DNA of 14,223 bases from an uncultured Fretibacterium sp. (lineage in GTDB: Bacteria > Synergistota > Synergistia > Synergistales > Aminobacteriaceae). The notes below the pieces were generated by a model, which was not told the origin of the DNA, made no database searches, and saw nothing but the letters and a program-made list of their open reading frames with translations. The stretch is taken from NCBI GenBank assembly GCA_937900285.1, contig CALCEM010000067.1, positions 1-14,223 of the forward strand, given 5' to 3'. Below, piece by piece: positions 1 through 7,183 of this stretch; positions within the stretch are counted from its first letter, which is position 1; every line of letters starts with the position of its first letter. The position numbers were made by a program, and so were the translations under genes.

Positions 1-3000
1 ATAATTTTTTACCAGAATAATTTTTATTTTCGTCAAGCTCGATCAAAATATCATACTGACCAGAACTATCAGCGATTAATTCCGGCAATTCTGCAATTAT
101 TAAATAATTTTTGCCGTCCACAGTTATCACATTTTCAGAACTTGAGCGGGTATCAACTGCCGTTAAATCATTAATTTTATTTTGAGCCAAGCGCATTAAA
201 TAGCCATCGTAATATTCGTATTCGTCAGCCCATGAATTTCTATCAAAACTAAACGCCGAAGATGTGCCGGGCTTTGAAACAGTTTTGGATTTTGAGTTAG
301 TATCCTTTATTGTCAGCGTATAATTTTTTTTCACAGTGCCGGATGTATTCCCTGCATTGACCACAAGTTTAAATTTACCAGCTTCCGAAGCTACCCCGCT
401 AATTATGGCGGTCTTTTTATCGGCACTTATTGTTGCGCTTAAACCTGTCGGAATACCTTCAAACGACCATGATAACGGTATACCTTTAGAAGTTTTTATT
501 TCGGCGTAATATTCTTGATTTAAAATCGGGTTCGCAATTTTTGCCGTGTCAATTTTTGGTTTTACGTCTTTGATCTTAAATGCGCGCTCATGCGAAAAGC
601 CCCAGAACGAATTTTTAACCGCTGTCACCGTTTCAAAATCATCCCAAACTTCTGGAGTCCCTTCAATTCTCAATCTGTAATAAGAACCCTTTGCGTTTTT
701 ATCTACGTAAACTTTAACGCCCTGCGGGAAACCTTCATAAGATAATTCTGCTTCATACAGAACATGCTTAAAGCTGTACGTTTTTCTGTATTTCTTTCCT
801 ATTGTCCCGTCTGGTAATTTGCTTGATGGGAAACCTTTGAGTTCCGGTTCTGCGTCACGAATTGGAAGCCAGTATATTTTTTCTGCCGTGAGTTCAGGCT
901 CAACTATAACTTTTTTCTTTACTACTGGAGCATTACGCATGATAACTTTGAAATAAAAATTACCTATCTCTTCGGGTTTACCAGAAAGTTCAACGTTTAA
1001 GCCTGTGGCTTTTATTTTTATGCCTTTAGGAAGTCTATCAGGTGAAACGGGTTCAATTTTCCACGTAGATTTTTTTGTGCTTTCCGGAAATTCATAGCCC
1101 GGTCTCTTGTCCTTATACTTGTTAAAATAAACTATCTCGTTTAATTTAATATCATATCGGTTTTTTATGATTATTGTAAATGTCCTCGTGCCCTTTTGAG
1201 TCCACGGACCGTTAGAGCCTATTCTCCTCTGCAGCACCTTCGCTTTAAATTTAAATTGTCCCGCTAATGTTGGAGTGCCTTTTATATCAGCTGAGATTAA
1301 TTCGAGTCCATCAGGTAAAGAGCCTTCAATTAATTCCCAACTCTCAAACACTCTGGTATCTAATGGAGTTACCGTAAGGCTACCCGGCACGATTTCAATG
1401 CCTTTCTCTTCATACATCTCCTTTATTTTGGTCTCGGCTGCTTCTTTTTCTTCTGGAGTTAGAACAGCACCAGCTTTAACATCAAACGACGGAAGATATA
1501 CATTATAAAAAATTTCCGTTATGCCCTGAGGAAGTATTACGTTAAGTTGTTCATCGCATCTAAGCGCTTTTATAGCAGGGTAACAGCTTCCTATATCGAG
1601 GTCTTTAAGATTCGGGCAATTATTACAAATTAAATCAACAATATTTTTTGTAGATTTTAAATTGATATGCTCTAAATTTTTATTATTGCTGCAATCAAAA
1701 TATTTAAGCTCGCTCCCATCGCCTAATGAAGATATTTTACTAAACGCGTTATCGCTACAATATAAATTTTCAACAGAGCTACTGATCAAAAGTGAAGCGA
1801 GCTGATTATATCTGCACCAAACAGTTTGAAGTTTTGAATATTTGCTTAAATCGAGGTTTACTAATTTGCTGTTGTGTTCGCACTGTAGAGTATTAAGCGT
1901 CTTATATCCTCCAACAAATTGAGGAGCTTCATTATAATTGCACACAACATTTTGTATTTTTGAATTAAGTTCAATTTTTCCTAATTTGTTATAGTTGCAA
2001 TACAAATCAGTAAGCTCTGAATTAAGTTTCAAAGAAGTTAAATTATTATGTGTGCAGCTTAAAAATTTTAATTTAGGATTGAGATTAATTTTTTTAAATT
2101 CATTGTTATCGCAATATAACCTTTCTAAATTCTCATTGAGAGATATATGCGACATTTTATTATCTTCGCAGTGCAAAGTTTGTAAACCGGGATTGAGTGT
2201 AAGTGTAAGCCGTGTAGTTCCGTCATTTTGACTTTGACATGATAAATAAATTAATTTCTCATTTCCGCTCACATTCAAATTTTTTAAACCGTTAGCATTA
2301 CAAATCAACGTCTGCAAATTTGGATGCGCAAGAGGCGGAACTAATCCTTTAATACCGCTGCAATCCAAATAAGTAAGCTCATCATTAAGTTTCAGGTTTG
2401 ATGTAGTAAGATTATTATATCCGCATATTAACGTTCTTAATTTGTGGTTTCTGCTGACATCAAGTGATGTAAGCTCATTTCCACTGCAGTCTAAATATTC
2501 AACATCTGGAATTAAATTAATTAAAGGTATAGGATTATCCGATCCGCGAACTCTTCTAAGTCTTCCACTTCTGCTAAAATCGATGCTAATTATATCATTT
2601 CCGGTATAGTCCAGCCATTCAAGCTCCTCATTTAATTTAAGTTCTTTTAATTTATTATGACTTAAATCGAGATACACTAATTTAGGGGTGAGCGTCAAGC
2701 TTTCCAATTGATTCCAGCTGCAATCCAAATAAGTAAGCTTATCATTAAGTGTAAGCTCATTTAATTCGTTGTGACTGCAAATTAATTTATTGAGCTTAAA
2801 ATTTTGACTTACATCGAGTTTTTGTAATTTGCTGTTGCTACATGTAATGCTCTTCAAATTATCCGCGCCGTATAAATCTATTGACTGTAAATCGGGGTTA
2901 TAATCCAAACTTAAATTTACTAAATTAATTTGTCCGTTTAAATCGAGTTTTTTTAATTTGCTGCCAGAATTATTTACTTTGCCAACGCAGGTTAACGTTG

Positions 3001-3652
3001 CTAAAGTTTCAATGCAAGCTGTCAAATCAATTTCTTCAAGAGCAGTAACGCTAAAATCCAAATTCGTTAAACGTGTAGCATCTTCTAAATTAATGCTCTT
3101 TAAATTTTTGTTATAACTGCAATTTAAATTTTCAAGATAAAAAAGCCCGCTTAAATCGAGTTTTCTTAAATTGTTTTGCTTCAAGTTTAAAATTTCGATG
3201 GATTCATCGCCACTTAAATTAATGGAGTTGATGCGAGAATTTTCGCAATTAACGTATAATAAATTTGGTTTGCCGCTTAAGTCTAATATATCAACGCTGT
3301 TAAATGGGCAATCAAACGAAACAAGCTCCGTAAAATATTCAACGCCCTTAAAATCTTTAACCGCTGGAATCATCGCGGAATAGCTGACCCCTAATTCTTC
3401 GTCTATACCGCCGTCGTTCATTTGGCCTGCTATTTTTATTTCTTTTGCGTCTGCGATGTCCCAACTGTCTAAATAAGCATATTGGTCATCTTTCTTTTGG
3501 GTTTTACTCCAGAATTTATCTGTTACATAGTTGCGGAAGCGTGTATCCGGGAAATTTTCGGAAGTAATATAAATTTTTATTGGTTCATCAGCGAATGAAC
3601 ACGGCACAAACATTAAAAATACAAAACATAAAAATGTAAACTTCTTCAACAT
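1..3652 (-). CDS. Secreted leucine-rich repeat protein with cysteine-ladder LRRs and Ig-like (He_PIG-type) repeats, 3' end outside window
   Basis: The frame is open without a stop from the ATG at 3652 to the window edge, 1217 codons, so the C-terminus is missing. Residues 1-21 form a clear signal peptide (KK, hydrophobic core, S-F-A before D22). A short N-terminal cap (ITSENFPDTRFRNYV) precedes about 20 leucine-rich repeats over roughly residues 75-700. Most repeats carry Cys-x-x-Asn at the turn (CSYN, CSHN, CSWN, CNYN, CEDN, CDNN), the pattern of internalin J-like cysteine-ladder LRRs. Four Ig-like segments of the He_PIG type follow near residues 778, 874, 972 and 1065, each with a 'LP.G(L/I)' and usually a 'GTP/GKP..G.F' motif. 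A Ser/Lys-rich linker and an unrecognised C-terminal region come last. The ribosome binding site AAGGAGG (3663-3669) is 10 nt before the ATG. The likely role is a surface or secreted binding protein or adhesin; the ligand is unknown and any anchor would lie outside the window. Confidence 0.9.
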   Translation of the reverse strand, partial: MLKKFTFLCFVFLMFVPCSFADEPIKIYITSENFPDTRFRNYVTDKFWSKTQKKDDQYAYLDSWDIADAKEIKIAGQMNDGGIDEELGVSYSAMIPAVKDFKGVEYFTELVSFDCPFNSVDILDLSGKPNLLYVNCENSRINSINLSGDESIEILNLKQNNLRKLDLSGLFYLENLNCSYNKNLKSINLEDATRLTNLDFSVTALEEIDLTACIETLATLTCVGKVNNSGSKLKKLDLNGQINLVNLSLDYNPDLQSIDLYGADNLKSITCSNSKLQKLDVSQNFKLNKLICSHNELNELTLNDKLTYLDCSWNQLESLTLTPKLVYLDLSHNKLKELKLNEELEWLDYTGNDIISIDFSRSGRLRRVRGSDNPIPLINLIPDVEYLDCSGNELTSLDVSRNHKLRTLICGYNNLTTSNLKLNDELTYLDCSGIKGLVPPLAHPNLQTLICNANGLKNLNVSGNEKLIYLSCQSQNDGTTRLTLTLNPGLQTLHCEDNKMSHISLNENLERLYCDNNEFKKINLNPKLKFLSCTHNNLTSLKLNSELTDLYCNYNKLGKIELNSKIQNVVCNYNEAPQFVGGYKTLNTLQCEHNSKLVNLDLSKYSKLQTVWCRYNQLASLLISSSVENLYCSDNAFSKISSLGDGSELKYFDCSNNKNLEHINLKSTKNIVDLICNNCPNLKDLDIGSCYPAIKALRCDEQLNVILPQGITEIFYNVYLPSFDVKAGAVLTPEEKEAAETKIKEMYEEKGIEIVPGSLTVTPLDTRVFESWELIEGSLPDGLELISADIKGTPTLAGQFKFKAKVLQRRIGSNGPWTQKGTRTFTIIIKNRYDIKLNEIVYFNKYKDKRPGYEFPESTKKSTWKIEPVSPDRLPKGIKIKATGLNVELSGKPEEIGNFYFKVIMRNAPVVKKKVIVEPELTAEKIYWLPIRDAEPELKGFPSSKLPDGTIGKKYRKTYSFKHVLYEAELSYEGFPQGVKVYVDKNAKGSYYRLRIEGTPEVWDDFETVTAVKNSFWGFSHERAFKIKDVKPKIDTAKIANPILNQEYYAEIKTSKGIPLSWSFEGIPTGLSATISADKKTAIISGVASEAGKFKLVVNAGNTSGTVKKNYTLTIKDTNSKSKTVSKPGTSSAFSFDRNSWADEYEYYDGYLMRLAQNKINDLTAVDTRSSSENVITVDGKNYLIIAELPELIADSSGQYDILIELDENKNYSGKKL

Positions 3653-3778
3653 AAAAAATTATCCTCCTTAACATAAACAATACAGAATAAAAATAAAACA
3701 TCTCTTAATCCGTTAAGCGCAAAAAATTTTTATTCCGGTTTCTGAATTACGGAGGTTTTAATTGTTCATGGTCTGAAT

Positions 3779-3898
3779 TTAAAGAACGGCGGACATAAAT
3801 ACAGCCTTGCCTTGCCTTGCCTTGCCTTGCCTTGCCTTGCCTTGCCTTGCCTTGCCTTCTAAATTATCAAGCATACCACAAAATATCAAATTTCTCAC
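3779..3898 (-). CDS. Small ORF built around a pentanucleotide repeat, function unknown (possible gene remnant)
   Basis: A short minus-strand frame can start at GTG 3898, TTG 3889 or ATG 3874 and ends at TAA 3781-3779, giving 31-39 residues. It reads MRNLIFCGMLDNLEG and then a repetitive KARQG stretch encoded by the (AAGGC)11 microsatellite. Because the unit is 5 bp, each gain or loss changes the reading frame. The alternative frames after the repeat give short tails, LYLCPPFFKFRP and CIYVRRSLNSDHEQLKPP, before they stop. None resembles a known domain. An AAAGGACGGTGAG stretch upstream could serve as ribosome binding site. It could be the surviving 5' end of a phase-variable gene whose body was deleted, a short regulatory leader for the LRR gene, or not coding at all. 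I do not recognise it. Confidence 0.3.
   Translation of the reverse strand: MRNLIFCGMLDNLEGKARQGKARQGKARQGKAVFMSAVL
3804..3858 (-). repeat. Pentanucleotide microsatellite, 11 copies of GCCTT (AAGGC on the minus strand)
   Basis: Eleven perfect tandem copies of a 5-bp unit cover 55 bp with no interruption. Such perfect arrays with a unit not divisible by three are typical of slipped-strand contingency loci. It lies about 150 bp upstream of the LRR gene start and within the small ORF that ends at 3779. Confidence 0.97.
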
Positions 3899-4090
3899 CG
3901 TCCTTTTAAATTAAACTTTATAAAAACGTTTCCGATTGAAAATAAATAAAAAAACATTAACGAGATGTGAGCAAAAAATTTTTAAATTTACCGTAATCAG
4001 TTATTCGATAATTCGGATATTTTTTATATTCCCTTTAGCAACAAAATCAAAAACAGTAATACAACCTAAATATACAAAAAATCTCCCCTA

Positions 4091-4123
4091 TTTCTTTTAT
4101 GCTTTGTTTATTAAAATCTCCGA
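4091..4123 (-). repeat. 33-bp segment matching the radical SAM gene (31 of 33 bases identical to 5421-5453)
   Basis: Compared base by base, 4091-4123 and 5421-5453 differ at only two positions. In the radical SAM gene this segment encodes LGDLNKQSIKE of the SPASM region. Here, in a frame different from the glycosyltransferase, it encodes GIGDFNKQSIKEI and then loses similarity. The glycosyltransferase stop codon (4111-4113) falls inside it. It looks like a remnant of a second SPASM gene, or a recombination scar. Confidence 0.6.
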
Positions 4124-5166
4124 TACCAAAATTTATAAAAACCGAATTTTATTTTAAAAAACGATAATAATTTACCTGTCATCAAGTGCGTGAACTTGTT
4201 TGATAATAAAACATATTTTATAAAAATCCTAAACTTTTCAATTAGCGGACGATCCGATTTAAAATAATCCTGTTTGCAAATTTGTAATATTTCCTGTGAT
4301 TTCTCGATGGCCTGTTTGCTCATTTTCTTGGGAGGTATGAATAAATCTCCAATTGCTTTTTTATATAAACGTACTTTCATGCATTTTTTAACTTCATCTG
4401 GAAGATTTTTTATTTCAATAACCTTTGACCAACCGTATACAATTCCAGAGAGTCCACTTTTTCTATAATAATTTTCTCGTTTAGTAACGGAGTTCCAATC
4501 CCTATAAAAATATAATTCCATGTCCAGGTGCATTATATTTAAATTTTGGTTTTGCGCGATCAATTCCATATTAAATTTTAAGTCCTCGCACATTTTTAAA
4601 TCTTCATCAAAATTTAATTTATTTACGTATTCTGCTTTTATAATTTTATTACAGAGGTAGCCGTTAAATTTATCATCAGTTATAATTTTTAAACCAAAAT
4701 CTACAGCATTAAAAAATTTTACGGTAATTTCATCGAGGTTGTCATAAATTTCAAAATTTTTTTCGGAATCTTTCGGCTTATAACTTATTACATCAGGATG
4801 ATTTTTATTTATGAAATGAGATAAAATTTTAAATAACTGCGGATGTGGTATATCGTCAGCATCACAAAAAAATATATAATCTCCGTTCAGCTGTTTTAAT
4901 GCTAAATTGCGAGCATGAGCGCACCCAAAATTTTCAGTATGCGTTACACGAATGAAATTAAATTTATTTGCGTATTCGTCACAAATCTTACCGCTTCCAT
5001 CTGTAGAGCCATCATCAATAATTATTATTTCGTAATTTTCGTAATCTTGAGCAAGTAAACTACTGAGGCAATTCGTCAAATACTCTTTACAATTGTAAAC
5101 AGGGACGATTACGCTAAATCTTGGATATAAAAAGAGCTTGAGATCCAGGACATCGTTTTTATGCAT
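4111..5166 (-). CDS. Family 2 glycosyltransferase (GT-A fold)
   Basis: This 351-residue cytoplasmic enzyme should transfer a sugar from a nucleotide-sugar donor to a growing surface glycan; donor and acceptor cannot be told from sequence. The GT2 N-terminal domain is complete: FSVIVPVYN at 17-25, the nucleotide-binding DDGSTDGS at 51-58, the NFGCAHARNLAL segment at 79-90 and the metal-binding DADD at 102-105. The C-terminal third is Lys-rich without a clear domain, and ends in aromatic and basic residues (KFWYRRF), which could touch the membrane. The ATG at 5166 is preceded by AAAAGGATG. A terminator lies just upstream, so the gene probably has its own promoter. Its 3' end runs into a 33-bp scar related to the next gene upstream, so the C-terminus may have been altered by recombination. 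Confidence 0.88.
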   Translation of the reverse strand: MHKNDVLDLKLFLYPRFSVIVPVYNCKEYLTNCLSSLLAQDYENYEIIIIDDGSTDGSGKICDEYANKFNFIRVTHTENFGCAHARNLALKQLNGDYIFFCDADDIPHPQLFKILSHFINKNHPDVISYKPKDSEKNFEIYDNLDEITVKFFNAVDFGLKIITDDKFNGYLCNKIIKAEYVNKLNFDEDLKMCEDLKFNMELIAQNQNLNIMHLDMELYFYRDWNSVTKRENYYRKSGLSGIVYGWSKVIEIKNLPDEVKKCMKVRLYKKAIGDLFIPPKKMSKQAIEKSQEILQICKQDYFKSDRPLIEKFRIFIKYVLLSNKFTHLMTGKLLSFFKIKFGFYKFWYRRF

Positions 5167-5213
5167 TATCCGTCAACATCCTTTTTGCATCATAATATTA
5201 ATTTTTCGGAAAA

Positions 5214-5222
5214 ATTTTAACA
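5214..5222 (-). promoter_or_regulatory. Candidate extended -10 (TGTTAAAAT) for the glycosyltransferase gene
   Basis: TGTTAAAAT on the minus strand matches the extended -10 pattern TGnTAnnnT and lies 47 nt before the ATG at 5166, immediately after a terminator. No -35 is recognisable, so support is modest. In such AT-rich DNA similar strings occur by chance. Confidence 0.3.
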
Positions 5223-5230
5223 CGCGCTTA

Positions 5231-5266
5231 AAAAATAAAAATCTCCCCTCAAGTTTACGAAGGGAG
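5231..5266 (-). terminator. Rho-independent terminator downstream of the radical SAM gene
   Basis: On the minus strand CTCCCTTC pairs with GAGGGGAG (eight pairs, one G-U) around an 8-nt loop, followed by ATTTTTATTTTTT. It separates the radical SAM gene from the glycosyltransferase. Confidence 0.85.
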
Positions 5267-5301
5267 CATCACAATTTAAATTAAATTATTGTTTTATTAA
5301 A

Positions 5302-6229
5302 TTATTTTATTCCGTAAAATTCTAATGTCGCATTGTCACAAGAATTACATAAATTTAAATTTTTTCGGCCATGTTTCAGCATTTCGAGCCGAATTTTTTT
5401 ATACTCGTCAGAATTCCAAATCTCTTTTATGCTTTGTTTATTTAAATCTCCGAGCGTATATTTCCCAAGTGGATCATTACAACATAAACTGATCTTGCCA
5501 TCTGGACGTATGATTAATTGACTAAAGGGAAGCCTGCAAATTTCTTTTAAGACTTTTTTATTTAATAATTTTTTGTCCGATTTATTAGGAGCTTGACCGC
5601 CGCGAGATGTTAAAATCTGGTTTTGAAGCCTGAAATTAAAATATACTTTTCCTGCACTGTTTAATTTTTCCCGCTTTAAATCCGGATGTTCCTGCAGGTA
5701 ATTATAAATTTTTTCGAGTTCAGGCGAATTAATTTTTTTATCATCGTTATAATTATCGATCACGAGCATATCAAGATATTTTATAATCTCCTGAAATTTC
5801 TCAAATGTCAATAATGTCCCGTTCGTCCATATTGATAACTCGGCATTTTTTAAATTTTCGCGGGCGTATTTGGCAAAATTAATTATACGTTCATCAAGAA
5901 AAGGCTCATTATTTGAAAATAAACTAAGATAACCAGAATAATTTATGTGAGAGAGTTCCGAAATTATTTTTTTAAAAAGTTCTTCGGACATTTTTGCGTA
6001 ATTCCGTTGAGGCTGATTTACATTGACAGGACAAAACGGACAAACCCCGTTACAGCGGTTAATCGTCTCGATTTCTACTGCTTGAAGATCGTACCCCCCC
6101 CCCGTTCATTTTTAGAAATAGTTCTCGCCTTATTTTTTGGTTTTTACGACTTCTTAAATAACTTCTGTAAGTTCGTTTAATCACAGGCGGGCAAAATTTT
6201 TTTACGACGGATTTTAATGCCTGATTCAT
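5302..6229 (-). CDS. Radical SAM/SPASM protein, phase-variable by poly-G, out of frame in this assembly
   Basis: The gene starts at ATG 6229, about 11 nt after AAAGGGGG, with a basic leader (MNQALKSVVKKFCPPVIKR, 42 codons up to Asn), then meets a run of ten G (6103-6094). As assembled, the leader frame stops at 6059 after 56 residues. The body is one base out: YDLQAVEIETINRCNGVCPFC, carrying the radical SAM cluster motif C-x3-C-x2-C, and it reads on to the stop at 5302. Nine or twelve G would join both parts; with nine the product is 308 residues. A start at internal ATG 5991 would lose the cluster cysteines and is not credible. The C-terminus has SPASM-like cysteines (EICRLPFSQLIIRPDGKISL then CCND, and LCNSC). 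Family knowledge predicts a [4Fe-4S] enzyme cleaving S-adenosylmethionine. The substrate is unknown; the glycosyltransferase neighbour suggests surface glycan or peptide modification. Confidence 0.85.
6094..6103 (-). repeat. Poly-G tract (G10 on the gene strand) controlling the radical SAM reading frame
   Basis: Ten consecutive G on the minus strand follow ATG AAC in the leader. One base fewer, or two more, puts the leader in frame with the body of the radical SAM gene. Tracts of this length are prone to slipped-strand mispairing, and also to sequencing or assembly length error. Confidence 0.95.
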
Positions 6230-6271
6230 AAATTATATTTCCCCCTTTGAATTTAAAATTAATTTCCGCAA

Positions 6272-6280
6272 ATTCTATCA
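6272..6280 (-). promoter_or_regulatory. Extended -10 (TGATAGAAT) of the radical SAM gene
   Basis: TGATAGAAT on the minus strand matches TGnTAnnnT and ends 42 nt before ATG 6229, directly after the CitG-gene terminator. No good -35 is visible. The identical nine bases occur at the same distance before the other poly-G gene (13811-13819), which raises confidence in both. Confidence 0.5.
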
Positions 6281-6283
6281 CAT

Positions 6284-6316
6284 AAAAAAATCTCCTCCCG
6301 AAATCTCAAGAGGAGA
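6284..6316 (-). terminator. Rho-independent terminator of the CitG-like gene / RND operon
   Basis: On the minus strand TCTCCTC and GAGGAGA form a perfect 7-bp stem with a 12-nt loop, followed by seven T. It starts 20 nt after the stop codon of the CitG-like gene and marks the end of the long minus-strand transcription unit. Confidence 0.88.
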
Positions 6317-6335
6317 ATAAAAATTTTTTAGCTCG

Positions 6336-7181
6336 TTACAAATTTTCCAGAGCATACATAAAATATATTACCGCTAATAAATCCGCGCTCCCTGATGGAC
6401 TTATATTGCGTGATATAAAATCTTGATCAAGAGCATATATCAAATTTACATCAAAATTATTTTGCAGCTCATTAAATATTTTTTCCGCTGAACTTTTCGC
6501 GTAATTTAAAATTTTTATGTCATGCCTTGAAATTATATTACTGTCATTATTTAGCGCGATAACTTTTAAAAGAGTCATGGCCAGTGCGTCATTTAAATTT
6601 AATTTTAAATCAAATTCCCGCGACAATAAATTTTTAAAGATTCCTAAACACTCCAGGACGATCGGATATCCAGCTTCAGCTTCTCCGCGCACCCCTTTGA
6701 TACCATAATTTAAATATGCTCTTTCACCTTTTGTTAAAATTTTTTTCGCTTCAACGCCCTTAAAATCACGATCGCATAACCCTTCACAAATATTTTTTAC
6801 GAGATCAAGAATTTTTATAACGTTAAATTTTTCGGTCTCAAAATAAATTTTTCCGGCACATGCGCTCAATAATCCAAGAGAAAATATTTCACCTTTATGC
6901 GTGTTAATTCCGTTCGTAGCTTTAAACATTTTATTTTCTGCTTCGATGCCCAAAGCCCTTAACGCAGGCCATGAGGTTTTTAAATCCCCAGAATTTTCAT
7001 AACCGATCAGCGCAAAATTTTCAAAATATGACCTCAAAGCTGAAATACTTTTTATGAACGTGAAAAAATTCATATCCGAATGCGAACCAGAATTATTACG
7101 ATCAACTAATCCGGGCTTCGGAGTTATTGAAACTTCCATTAACATCGATTCAATTGCGAGATCACCAATTTTTTTAATCAT
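6336..7181 (-). CDS. citG: CitG-like triphosphoribosyl-dephospho-CoA synthase family protein
   Basis: The 281-residue protein has the family signatures in order: TPKPGLVDRNNSGSHSDM at 20-37, GINTHKGEIFSLG at 91-103, GVRGEAEAGYP at 163-173 and SPSGSADLLA at 261-270. CitG/MdcB enzymes make 2'-(5''-triphosphoribosyl)-3'-dephospho-CoA from ATP and dephospho-CoA, the precursor of the prosthetic group of citrate lyase and malonate decarboxylase acyl carrier proteins. Neither of those enzymes, nor CitX, is in the window, so the partner is unknown. The start ATG 7181 lies two bases after the stop of the RND pump gene, so translation is probably coupled, and a terminator follows. The family call is strong. 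The exact role is less certain, because CitG-like proteins without lyase genes nearby may serve other purposes. Confidence 0.85.
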   Translation of the reverse strand: MIKKIGDLAIESMLMEVSITPKPGLVDRNNSGSHSDMNFFTFIKSISALRSYFENFALIGYENSGDLKTSWPALRALGIEAENKMFKATNGINTHKGEIFSLGLLSACAGKIYFETEKFNVIKILDLVKNICEGLCDRDFKGVEAKKILTKGERAYLNYGIKGVRGEAEAGYPIVLECLGIFKNLLSREFDLKLNLNDALAMTLLKVIALNNDSNIISRHDIKILNYAKSSAEKIFNELQNNFDVNLIYALDQDFISRNISPSGSADLLAVIYFMYALENL

Positions 7182-7183
7182 GT

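Larger units (their letters stand above)
3653..4110. other. Sparse intergenic region between the glycosyltransferase and LRR genes
   Basis: No substantial gene is visible here. The region holds the leader of the LRR gene with its ribosome binding site, a pentanucleotide repeat (3804-3858) inside a tiny minus-strand ORF, and at its upstream end a 33-bp segment resembling the radical SAM gene. The rest (about 3899-4090) is very AT-rich with frequent stops. A 73-codon plus-strand frame starting at 3936 runs through it, but it has no ribosome binding site or recognisable content. I could not find a convincing terminator for the glycosyltransferase or a strong promoter for the LRR gene. Confidence 0.6.

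Noticed and set aside
1600..3200. Regularly spaced similar segments that could suggest a CRISPR array or nucleotide repeats
   Set aside because: They are degenerate leucine-rich repeat codons in one open minus-strand frame, not identical repeats with unique spacers.
3936..4157. 73-residue plus-strand frame in the AT-rich gap
   Set aside because: It has no ribosome binding site, low-complexity composition and overlaps the end of the glycosyltransferase gene on the other strand.
5302..5991. Taking the radical SAM gene as a complete 229-residue protein starting at ATG 5991
   Set aside because: That start lacks a ribosome binding site and removes the C-x3-C-x2-C cluster motif, which is clearly encoded just upstream in the same frame.
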